From: Lachnospiraceae bacterium UBA4317
GTDB taxonomy: Bacteria > Bacillota_A > Clostridia > Lachnospirales > Lachnospiraceae
Reading direction: 5' to 3'
DNA: 6,149 nt
Assembly (NCBI GenBank): GCA_002394525.1
Contig: DGUF01000135.1
Location: 1-6,149 of the forward strand
Positions 1 to 5,284 of this stretch are shown here, piece by piece (position 1 is the first letter of the stretch; the number at the start of each line of letters is the position of its first letter). The notes beneath the pieces are model-generated. The model was not told where the DNA came from. It worked only from the letters and a program-made list of their open reading frames with translations, and ran no database searches. A program made the position numbers and the translations under genes.

Positions 1-498
1 AAGCTCCGCTGGATGAACGGCGAGTATCTCAAGGCCATGGATCCCGACGCGTTTTATGAACAGGCCGAGCCCTGGCTGAAAAAAGCCATCAGCAAGGACC
101 TGGATCTGAAGAAGATCGCGGAGATGGTCCGGACCCGCATCGAGATCTGGCCCGATATCCCGGATATGGTCTCCTTCTTCGAGACCCTGCCCGAATACGA
201 CAACGAGCTCTACCGCCACAAAAAGATGAAATCCACGCCCGAGACTGCCCTGACAGTCCTGCAGGAGGTCCTGCCCGTTCTGGAGGCCCAGGAGGTCTGG
301 ACCAACGAGGCCCTTTTTGACTCCCTCAAGGCCTTTATCCAGGAGAAGGGCTACAAGAACGGCTATGTCCTGTGGCCGGTCCGGATCGCCGTCTCAGGCA
401 GGAGCGTGACCCCCGCCGGGGCCACGGAGATCCTGGAGATCCTGGGCAGGGAGGAATCCCTGGCCAGAATGAAAAAATCCATCGCCCAGCTCAGCTGA
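1..498 (+). CDS. gltX: Glutamate--tRNA ligase (GltX), C-terminal part, 5' end cut by the window
   Basis: This is the last 165 residues of glutamyl-tRNA synthetase, the cytoplasmic class I enzyme that charges tRNA-Glu with glutamate. The reading frame is open from base 1 and begins with KLRWMNGEYL, the conserved segment that follows the KMSKS loop in GltX. The catalytic Rossmann domain and KMSKS motif therefore lie upstream of the window. The rest is the alpha-helical anticodon-binding region. It ends in the typical clostridial C-terminal block: KGYKNGYVLWPVRIAVSGR, then a TPAGATEILEILGREESL stretch (about residues 115-155 of the visible part). The usual GltX length is roughly 480-550 residues, so about a third is visible. 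The stop is TGA at 496-498. Nothing looks broken. The next gene starts 240 bases later on the same strand, after structured intergenic DNA, so cotranscription is not required. Whether it is discriminating or also charges tRNA-Gln cannot be told from this part. Confidence 0.95.
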   Translation, partial: KLRWMNGEYLKAMDPDAFYEQAEPWLKKAISKDLDLKKIAEMVRTRIEIWPDIPDMVSFFETLPEYDNELYRHKKMKSTPETALTVLQEVLPVLEAQEVWTNEALFDSLKAFIQEKGYKNGYVLWPVRIAVSGRSVTPAGATEILEILGREESLARMKKSIAQLS

Positions 499-507
499 GT
501 CCTTCCC

Positions 508-557
508 GGGACCTGGCGCTGCGCGAAAGAGCCGGCTGATAGGAAGCCGGTCCCTTT
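508..557 (+). terminator. Structured region after gltX, possible weak terminator
   Basis: Bases 508-513 (GGGACC) are the exact reverse complement of 549-554 (GGTCCC), and three T follow (555-557). Inside, GGCT (534-537) can pair with AGCC (545-548). An alternative local stem pairs CCGGCT (532-537) with AGCCGG (545-550). The structure begins 10 bases after the gltX stop, where a terminator is expected. The T-run is very short, so intrinsic termination would be inefficient. It could instead be a 3' end-stabilising fold. Confidence 0.3.
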
Positions 558-605
558 GCCGGACGAAAAGCGAAAAGCTCCGACAGAACCCCGAACCCAT
601 CATTG

Positions 606-637
606 ATCCCGCCTGGCGCAATGCCGCCCGGCGGGAT
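606..637 (+). other. GC-rich hairpin in the gltX-helicase intergenic region
   Basis: ATCCCGCC (606-613) pairs perfectly with GGCGGGAT (630-637). After one mismatch the stem continues GGCG (615-618) with CGCC (625-628) around a 6-base loop. That makes 12 base pairs in 32 bases. The downstream bases (TCTCATTC) are T-rich but not a true T-tract, so it may be a second, imperfect terminator for gltX or a symmetric protein site. It lies just upstream of the weak promoter candidate for the helicase. Confidence 0.45.
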
Positions 638-665
638 TCTCATTCATGATTCAAGGATCTTTATT
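637..665 (+). promoter_or_regulatory. Weak candidate sigma-A promoter for the helicase gene
   Basis: TTCTCA (637-642, four of six matches to TTGACA) lies 17 bases before TTTATT (660-665, four of six matches to TATAAT) in a locally AT-richer stretch. It would start transcription near 672, giving a leader of roughly 65 bases that contains the 688-725 hairpin. A start there would exclude the ATG at 646 from the transcript. Both boxes are weak matches, so this is only a suggestion. Confidence 0.25.
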
Positions 666-687
666 CGTAAGCAGCAGAGGCAGGAGG

Positions 688-725
688 GTTACACTTCACG
701 CCCTCGACAGGGCGCGAACTGTAAC
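688..725 (+). promoter_or_regulatory. Long imperfect hairpin directly upstream of the helicase ribosome binding site
   Basis: GTTACA (688-693) pairs with TGTAAC (720-725), then TTC (695-697) with GAA (716-718), then CGCCCT (699-704) with AGGGCG (709-714), closed by the loop CGAC (705-708). This gives 15 base pairs with two single mismatches in 38 bases. It ends two bases before the Shine-Dalgarno AGGAGG at 728-733. A second AGGAGG (682-687) sits immediately on its 5' side with no start codon at a usable distance. The placement suggests a 5'-leader element acting on translation or mRNA stability, or a symmetric operator. It matches no riboswitch class I recognise. Confidence 0.55.
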
Positions 726-727
726 GC

Positions 728-733
728 AGGAGG
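728..733 (+). promoter_or_regulatory. Shine-Dalgarno deciding the helicase start at 739
   Basis: A perfect AGGAGG lies five bases before ATG 739. The in-frame ATG at 646 has no comparable site, and the 31 codons between have codon use unlike the gene body (TCT, TTA, GTA, ACA). This favours 739 as the true start. Confidence 0.8.
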
Positions 734-738
734 CAGTC

Positions 739-2838
739 ATGGGAGCTCCTTCCGGGGGATCGACATCCTCAAGGCCGGTCATTTCGAAACCGGTATCCTC
801 AACATCGATATCCAGTCCGTCAGGGTCCTCCCGGACGGAAAAGTCCTCCCTGGTCTCCGACGCGGCCCAGCAGGAGGCGATCCGCCACGGAAGGGGCCCC
901 TGCGCGGTCATTGCGGGCCCCGGCAGCGGCAAGACTCATGTACTGACCAGGCGGGTCTCCTGCCTGATCCAAGACCTTGGCGTAGATCCCCGCAGCATCC
1001 TTGTGATGACCTTTTCCCGCGCCGCCGCCTCGGAGATGAGAAAGCGGTTCACCCAGGGACAAGAGGCCGGGGCGGATGTCGTCTTCGGGACTTTCCACTC
1101 CGTTTTTTACAGGATCCTGCGGGAATCGTCAGGAGAGGAGCTCCGGATCATCAGCCAGGCGGAAAAGTACAGATACCTGCAGCATCTCTGCGGACTGCAC
1201 CCGGGCAGGCTCTTTCCCCGGGGACTGACCCCGGAAGGGCTCCAGCTCCTGATCAGCCGCAGCAAAAACGGCCTGCCCTGTCCACAGCCCTGGCTTCCCG
1301 GCCTGATCCGGGACTATGACCGCTACCTGCGGGACAAGGGCTGCCTGGATTTCGACGATATGATCCTGCTCTGCCAAAAGGTCCTCCGGGAGGATCCGGG
1401 CTTGCTTGCCTACTGGCGGTCCCGCTTTCAATGGTTTCTGGTCGACGAGTTCCAGGACGTGAGCCCGTCCCAGTATGAGACCCTCCGTCTGCTGGCCGCC
1501 CCCCTCAACAATCTCTTCGTCGTGGGAGATGACGACCAGTCCATCTACGGCTTCAGGGGGGCGGATGCCCTGACCCTCCAGCGCTTTCTGGACGACTACG
1601 GCCTGAACGGAAAAGACAGCGGCCTGGACGGAAAAGACCGCTTCCTGAATGGAAAAGACTGCAGCCCTGGTGGAAAAGACCTCAGCCTGAAAGGCGGAGA
1701 TTGCAGAGACCTGCGTGAGCAGAGGTCCGGCAGGATCCTGCTCACGACCAATTACCGCTGCGGCAGGACCATCCTGCAGGCCGGTGCCCGCCTGATCCGA
1801 GACAACAGGCAGCGGATCCCCAAAGACTTCCGACCGGGCTCCTCACGGCCGGGCAGCTTTGTCTGCAGGCCTTTTTCCGACAATGATTCCCAGTATGCCT
1901 TCCTGATGCAGGAGCTCAAGGCCATGCCGCCGGAAAACCTGTCCTCGACAGCGGTGATCTTCCGGAGCCATGGTCCCGCCCGTTCTTTTCTCCAGGTCCT
2001 GCAAAGGGAGGGAATCCCCTTTTTGACCGAAAAAAAGACTGTCTCCCCCAGGGTTCCCACCGCGGAAGGAAGGATCCTCGGAGACCTGGCCGCCTACTAC
2101 CGGGCTTCGGCCGGTCTGGCCCGCGGGGGCGCCGCCAGAAAGGACCTCCTGCGGATCATGAACTGTCCGGAGCGGTTCCTGTCGGGCAGTTTTTTGGAGG
2201 GAGACCTTTCCGGCGGGGGCGGGCTTGTGGCCGGAGCAGGCTATGAGGAGGAGACGGTCCGGGAGCTCGTGGACGACCTGGAGGTCCTCCAGTCTCTTTC
2301 CCCCGCCTTTTCCCTCCGCTATCTCCTGGACAATATGGGCTACCGGGCCTATGCCGCGAAGAGCTTTCAGGAGGGGGGAGCGGTCCTGGACCGTCTGGCC
2401 GGCCTGGCCCGGGGCTGCACAAGCCTGTCCGCCTGGCTGGGCCTTCTGGAGGACCTGTCGGGGGAGGCGGAAAGGGGAGCGGACCCCCGGACCCTTTTTG
2501 AAAGAGCCGGACAGGGCAGAAGAGAGGCGGAAGAGGGGCCGGATCCCGGCGGCAGCGGCCGGAAAAGGCCGGGGACCGGAGAGGGCGGTGTCCGGGTCCT
2601 GACCATGCATGCCTGCAAGGGGCTGGAATTTGATACGGTCTATATCCCGGGCCTCAACGAGGGCGTCCTGCCCGCCAGGCAGGCCTGGACCCTGGACCAG
2701 ATCGAGGAGGAGAGAAGGCTTTTATATGTCGCCATGACCAGAGCCAGACAGTCTCTGACCCTGACCTGGCTGGAGGGGACAAGAGACAGGCCCGCGGCCC
2801 CCTCCCGTTTCCTGAGACCCTTTATTGTACGAGTTTGA
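739..2838 (+). CDS. UvrD/PcrA-like superfamily 1 DNA helicase with repeat insertions
   Basis: This 699-residue protein is an ATP-dependent 3'-5' DNA helicase of the UvrD/Rep/PcrA family, acting in the cytoplasm on DNA repair or replication intermediates (role known for the family, not shown here). Residues are counted from ATG 739. Q-motif glutamines lie near 44-45, Walker A AGPGSGKT at 59-66, motif Ia near 87-100, and Ib GTFHS at 117-121. Walker B VDEFQD is at 235-240, motif III VGDDDQSIYGFRGA at 262-275, motif IV TTNYRC at 336-341, motif V VLTMHACKGLEFD at 619-631, and motif VI EEERRLLYVAMTRAR at 656-670. All expected ATPase residues are present. The protein stops about 30 residues after motif VI, so it lacks the C-terminal extension of full PcrA. 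Oddities are a Ser-rich N-terminus (16 Ser in the first 40 residues), a 21-bp repeat insert between motifs III and IV, and a disordered Gly/Glu/Arg-rich linker before motif V. An extended version from ATG 646 (730 residues) is possible but less likely. Confidence 0.93.
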   Translation: MGAPSGGSTSSRPVISKPVSSTSISSPSGSSRTEKSSLVSDAAQQEAIRHGRGPCAVIAGPGSGKTHVLTRRVSCLIQDLGVDPRSILVMTFSRAAASEMRKRFTQGQEAGADVVFGTFHSVFYRILRESSGEELRIISQAEKYRYLQHLCGLHPGRLFPRGLTPEGLQLLISRSKNGLPCPQPWLPGLIRDYDRYLRDKGCLDFDDMILLCQKVLREDPGLLAYWRSRFQWFLVDEFQDVSPSQYETLRLLAAPLNNLFVVGDDDQSIYGFRGADALTLQRFLDDYGLNGKDSGLDGKDRFLNGKDCSPGGKDLSLKGGDCRDLREQRSGRILLTTNYRCGRTILQAGARLIRDNRQRIPKDFRPGSSRPGSFVCRPFSDNDSQYAFLMQELKAMPPENLSSTAVIFRSHGPARSFLQVLQREGIPFLTEKKTVSPRVPTAEGRILGDLAAYYRASAGLARGGAARKDLLRIMNCPERFLSGSFLEGDLSGGGGLVAGAGYEEETVRELVDDLEVLQSLSPAFSLRYLLDNMGYRAYAAKSFQEGGAVLDRLAGLARGCTSLSAWLGLLEDLSGEAERGADPRTLFERAGQGRREAEEGPDPGGSGRKRPGTGEGGVRVLTMHACKGLEFDTVYIPGLNEGVLPARQAWTLDQIEEERRLLYVAMTRARQSLTLTWLEGTRDRPAAPSRFLRPFIVRV
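1600..1704 (+). repeat. Five 21-bp in-frame tandem repeats inside the helicase gene
   Basis: The units are 1600-1620, 1621-1641, 1642-1662, 1663-1683 and 1684-1704. They encode the heptapeptides GLNGKDS, GLDGKDR, FLNGKDC, SPGGKDL and SLKGGDC. The first three units are nearly identical around GGAAAAGAC, and the last is the most decayed. They sit between DDY (the end of the motif III region) and RILLTTNYR (motif IV), where standard PcrA/UvrD has only a short connection. The insert is hydrophilic and Gly/Lys/Asp-rich, probably a flexible surface loop at the 1A/2A boundary. Because the unit is a multiple of three, copy changes by slippage would keep the frame. Confidence 0.9.
2464..2549 (+). repeat. 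Imperfect direct duplication (60-bp period) in the helicase linker
   Basis: Bases 2464-2490 and 2524-2549 are an imperfect direct repeat. Both begin GAGGCGGAA and continue through a G-run to a GGAC/GGAT-CCCGG end. Spacing is 60 bases, so both copies are read in the same frame, giving EAERGADPR and EAEEGPDPG. They lie in a low-complexity, probably disordered linker between the 2B region and motif V of the helicase. Confidence 0.65.
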
Positions 2839-2862
2839 CAAGTGTGATAGAATGATTCTGAT
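2825..2862 (+). promoter_or_regulatory. Candidate promoter for the GlgX-like gene, overlapping the helicase stop
   Basis: An extended -10 element TGATAGAAT (2845-2853, with TAGAAT at 2848-2853 matching TATAAT at five of six positions) lies 17 bases after TTGTAC (2825-2830, weak -35). Alternatively, the perfect -35 box TTGACA (2835-2840) is followed after 16 bases by TCTGAT (2857-2862, four of six matches). Both overlap the helicase stop codon (2836-2838) and sit in an AT-rich stretch that contrasts with the GC-rich flanks. Either would give a leader of roughly 100-115 bases before the TTG start. Confidence 0.5.
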
Positions 2863-2891
2863 TTTCCTTAAATACGGATCATTCCCTTTAT

Positions 2892-2909
2892 GGCGCGTTT
2901 TCATGCGCC
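2892..2909 (+). other. Leader hairpin 1 upstream of the GlgX-like gene
   Basis: GGCGC (2892-2896) pairs with GCGCC (2905-2909), extended by one G-T pair, around the 6-base loop TTTTCA. The bases TTTAT follow, so it resembles a short, weak terminator or attenuator in the 5' leader. The stem is only five to six pairs. Confidence 0.4.
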
Positions 2910-2922
2910 TTTATCCGGCCGG

Positions 2923-2943
2923 CAGACAGCTTTGCCCTGTCTG
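2923..2943 (+). other. Leader hairpin 2 upstream of the GlgX-like gene
   Basis: CAGACAG (2923-2929) pairs perfectly with CTGTCTG (2937-2943) around a 7-base loop, ending 17 bases before the Shine-Dalgarno. It is flanked by two 8-base palindromes, CCGGCCGG (2915-2922) and CTGATCAG (2941-2948). With hairpin 1 it makes a compactly folded leader that may influence initiation at the TTG codon. No known riboswitch is recognised. Confidence 0.45.
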
Positions 2944-2960
2944 ATCAGCCATCCCTGCAG

Positions 2961-2966
2961 AGGAGG
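2961..2966 (+). promoter_or_regulatory. Shine-Dalgarno selecting the TTG start at 2974
   Basis: AGGAGG lies seven bases before TTG 2974, an ideal distance. The upstream in-frame ATG at 2890 has no Shine-Dalgarno, falls within the leader hairpin region, and would add 28 residues with no resemblance to the family. TTG is therefore the better start. Confidence 0.8.
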
Positions 2967-2973
2967 ACAAACA

Positions 2974-5187
2974 TTGACTTTTCAGTTTGAATATTCCCCG
3001 GCCCATGCCGTCATGCCCATGATCAGGGCACACGGAAACGGCATCGTATTCAGCACTGTATTTCACGAAAACGGTGAACATGGACTGCAGCTGATCCATG
3101 TTCCGGACGGAGAAACGGTGGACATAGCTCTCACAGAGGAATATCGCGTCGGTAAGGTATATTCTGTTTTTCTTTCCCCCTTTGACGCGGAGGAATGGCT
3201 CTACCGCTACCGTTGCGGTAACCGGTACGTGGTCGACCCCCATGCCTTTTCCGTCCGGAAGGCCCTGATCCGTGAAGAGGGGCGGGACAAGACCATCGCG
3301 GCCTGCAGCTGCGCGCCCGTCCGGGCGGACGGCTTCTTTCCCGGGGCTCCCGAGCGCCCGCTGCCCCCCGCAGACTGGACGAAACAGGTGATCTACGGGC
3401 TTCATGTCAAGGGCTTTACCGCTCAGCTGCCTGAGGCTCAGGACCTGCGCGGCACCTTCGCGGGCGTCATCTCCAGGATCCCCTATCTGAAAGACCTGGG
3501 GATCACGGCCGTCGAGCTCATGCCTGTCTACAGGCCGCTCCCGGGGCTGCGCAAAAAGAAGACCTTCCGCACCATGCAGGAGGCGCTGGGCGCCTGGCCC
3601 GTCGGCCCCCAGGGGGATCCCCTCCGGGATATGAAGGAACGACCCAATTACTGGGGCTTCGGCAGGGGCCTCTATTTCGCCCTGCGGCCCGAATTCGGCA
3701 GTCAGAAGGACTTCGCCCTCATGGTCCATGCCCTTCACGAGGCCGGGATCCGGGTCCTGCTGCAGATCTTCTTTGAAAAGGGAGTCACGGCCGCCGAGCA
3801 GCTCTTTGTCCTTCGCTATTATATTGACCGCTTCGGGATAGACGGCTTCCGCCTGCTGGGAAATGTGGAGCTGGCCTCCTCCCTGGCGTCCGCCCCTTCC
3901 CTGGCGGATACGGCCCTCCTGTGCAGCTCCTTCCCCTTCAGGGAATTTGAGGACCAGGAGGAAGCGGAGAGGCTTCTCTATGAGGAGGACATCGACAGCC
4001 TCTTTGGGTGTGCGCAGACTGAAGAGGGGCACCCGGGTACAGGCCCTGCCGGCCCCGGTTTTCCCGTGCGGATCGCCGCCCAGTCAGGGGCCGCCTCCCG
4101 CGAACAGGCCTCCTTCCCCACGCTGATCACCTGCGGGGAGGACTTCCAGACCCTGCTGCGCCGCTTTGTCAAGAGCGACGACTACGTGCTCAAGGATTTC
4201 CTCAAGCTCTTTTTGAGCGTTCCGGAGGAGCACGGCTTCCTGCGCAGCGTGACGGGCTACGAGGGCTTCACGCTGGCCGACCTGGTCTCCTACAGCGAGA
4301 GACACAACCAGGCCAACGGGGAATTCGGCCTGGACGGCCGCGCCGACAACTACAGCTGGAACTGCGGCGAGGAGGGGCCTTCCGACGACCCTCAGGTCCT
4401 GGCCCTTCGCAGAAAACAGGTCCGCAACTTCCTGACCCTCCTCCTCCTGGCCCAGGGGACACCCATGCTGCGCCAGGGTGACGAGCGCTGCAACAGCCAG
4501 GAGGGCAACAACAACCCCTACTGCCAGGACAACGAGATCTCCTGGATCGACTGGACGGAGGACCCGGAAAAGAAGGCCCTGACTGCCTTCACCGCCAGGA
4601 TTATCGCCTTCCGCAAAGACCATCCCGTCTTCCGGAGCCGCCGCCCCTTTCAGTACATCGATTACCGGGGCATGGGCCATCCGGATGTCTCCCTCCACGG
4701 GGAGGAGGCCTGGAAGCCCGACCTGGGGGAATTCAGCCACAGCGTCGGCATCGCCTTCTGTGAAAATTACGCACAGGAGATGCAGGATCAGGACAGGCGC
4801 CGGGCAAATCAGCCCCTGTCCTTCACCTATGTCGCCCTGAATATGTACTGGAAAGAACTCTCCCTGGCCCTGCCCAAGCTCCCTCCCCACTATGTCTGGA
4901 AGGTCTTTATGGACACGGCCGCGGAAGAGGGCTTCCTGGACCGGCCCCTCACTCCGGCGGACCAGCACAGCGTGGATGTCGTCCCCAGATCGATCCGGCT
5001 CCTGCGGGCTGTACCGGATATTGATTCCATCCTGCGGGAAAGAAAAAAGGAAAAACTGAGGACTCTTCCCCCGGTCGGGGCCGTCCGCAGGGATCTGAAA
5101 AGAGGAAAGGGCGGCAAGAGTGGGAAAAAATATCCCCGCCGCGTCCTCCGGCTCATCAACCTGCCCGCCGCAGACCGGTCCCGCTGA
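2974..5187 (+). CDS. GlgX/isoamylase-like GH13 family protein with lost catalytic residues (probable pseudoenzyme)
   Basis: This 737-residue protein (from TTG 2974) looks like a glycogen-debranching enzyme of the GlgX/isoamylase branch of GH13. Those enzymes hydrolyse alpha-1,6 branches in glycogen-like glucans in the cytoplasm. No signal peptide is visible. Residues about 10-95 resemble a CBM48-like beta domain, and the barrel starts near QVIYGLHVKGFT (about 138-149). Scaffold signatures are well kept: GITAVELMPV (176-185), NYWGFG (225-230), NYSWNCGEEG (459-468), RNFLTLLLLAQGTPML (484-499) and YCQDNEISWIDW (516-527). The catalytic regions are not. In region I, the DVVYNH positions read QIFFEK (264-269). 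In region II, GFRFD reads GFRLL, with Leu295 for the nucleophile Asp. In region IV, HDGFTL reads YEGFTL (Tyr429, Glu430). Region III is too divergent to align with certainty (ITCGED, about 385-390). The last 50 residues are highly basic (19 Lys/Arg). Hydrolysis seems unlikely; a glucan-binding or regulatory role is inference. The stop is TGA at 5185-5187. Confidence 0.85.
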   Translation: MTFQFEYSPAHAVMPMIRAHGNGIVFSTVFHENGEHGLQLIHVPDGETVDIALTEEYRVGKVYSVFLSPFDAEEWLYRYRCGNRYVVDPHAFSVRKALIREEGRDKTIAACSCAPVRADGFFPGAPERPLPPADWTKQVIYGLHVKGFTAQLPEAQDLRGTFAGVISRIPYLKDLGITAVELMPVYRPLPGLRKKKTFRTMQEALGAWPVGPQGDPLRDMKERPNYWGFGRGLYFALRPEFGSQKDFALMVHALHEAGIRVLLQIFFEKGVTAAEQLFVLRYYIDRFGIDGFRLLGNVELASSLASAPSLADTALLCSSFPFREFEDQEEAERLLYEEDIDSLFGCAQTEEGHPGTGPAGPGFPVRIAAQSGAASREQASFPTLITCGEDFQTLLRRFVKSDDYVLKDFLKLFLSVPEEHGFLRSVTGYEGFTLADLVSYSERHNQANGEFGLDGRADNYSWNCGEEGPSDDPQVLALRRKQVRNFLTLLLLAQGTPMLRQGDERCNSQEGNNNPYCQDNEISWIDWTEDPEKKALTAFTARIIAFRKDHPVFRSRRPFQYIDYRGMGHPDVSLHGEEAWKPDLGEFSHSVGIAFCENYAQEMQDQDRRRANQPLSFTYVALNMYWKELSLALPKLPPHYVWKVFMDTAAEEGFLDRPLTPADQHSVDVVPRSIRLLRAVPDIDSILRERKKEKLRTLPPVGAVRRDLKRGKGGKSGKKYPRRVLRLINLPAADRSR

Positions 5188-5206
5188 AATTTGCGATATT
5201 TTGCCC

Positions 5207-5255
5207 GGAAAGCCTGGACTGCAAAAACAGACACTTCCATCAGGCTTCCTTTTTT
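5207..5255 (+). terminator. Probable intrinsic terminator after the GlgX-like gene
   Basis: AAGCCTG (5210-5216) pairs with CAGGCTT (5241-5247). GG (5207-5208) continues with CC (5248-5249) if A5209 bulges. A run of six T (5250-5255) follows directly. The loop is long (24 bases) but can fold further, for example CTG (5219-5221) with CAG (5228-5230). It starts about 20 bases after the stop at 5187. The T-tract ends only 29 bases before ATG 5285, so it could also act as an attenuator of the next gene. Confidence 0.6.
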
Positions 5256-5269
5256 AAAGGGGAACATAT

Positions 5270-5275
5270 AGGAGA
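5270..5275 (+). promoter_or_regulatory. Ribosome binding site of the DUF5662-type gene
   Basis: AGGAGA (5270-5275) lies nine bases before ATG 5285. The spacing is slightly long but acceptable. A second in-frame ATG at 5303 has only a weak AAGGA upstream. Confidence 0.6.
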
Positions 5276-5284
5276 CTACTTACA

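Noticed and set aside
564..577. Short tandem repeat CGAAAAG x2
   Set aside because: Two copies of seven bases in noncoding DNA are easily due to chance.
715..727. LexA (SOS) box for the helicase at CGAACTGTAACGC
   Set aside because: The right half does not match GTTCG; only the left half CGAAC is present, so it is not a credible Gram-positive LexA site.
646..738. Helicase start at ATG 646
   Set aside because: It has no Shine-Dalgarno, atypical codons, and would place the 688-725 hairpin inside coding sequence; ATG 739 has a perfect AGGAGG.
603..1319. Second long + strand frame overlapping the start of the helicase gene
   Set aside because: After base 860 it is Pro/Arg/Gly-rich shadow coding opposite a clear helicase frame with the Walker A motif. 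Its 740-860 part reads somewhat like a protein, which raised a frameshift question, but the helicase frame has the ideal Shine-Dalgarno and needs no shift.
1600..1704. CRISPR array
   Set aside because: The 21-bp units are directly adjacent with no spacers and are in frame within a helicase gene.
1843..2610. 255-codon open frame on the - strand
   Set aside because: It is antisense to the helicase, low complexity, and has no motifs.
2890..2973. GlgX-like start at ATG 2890
   Set aside because: It has no Shine-Dalgarno and lies in the hairpin-rich leader; TTG 2974 has an ideal AGGAGG seven bases upstream.
2911..4032. 373-codon open frame on the - strand
   Set aside because: It is antisense to the GlgX-like gene in a GC-rich region, has no recognisable domain, and its length is explained by codon bias of the + strand gene.
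4084..4968. 294-codon open frame on the - strand
   Set aside because: It is Val/Gly/Ala-rich shadow antisense to conserved GH13 motifs, with no family resemblance.
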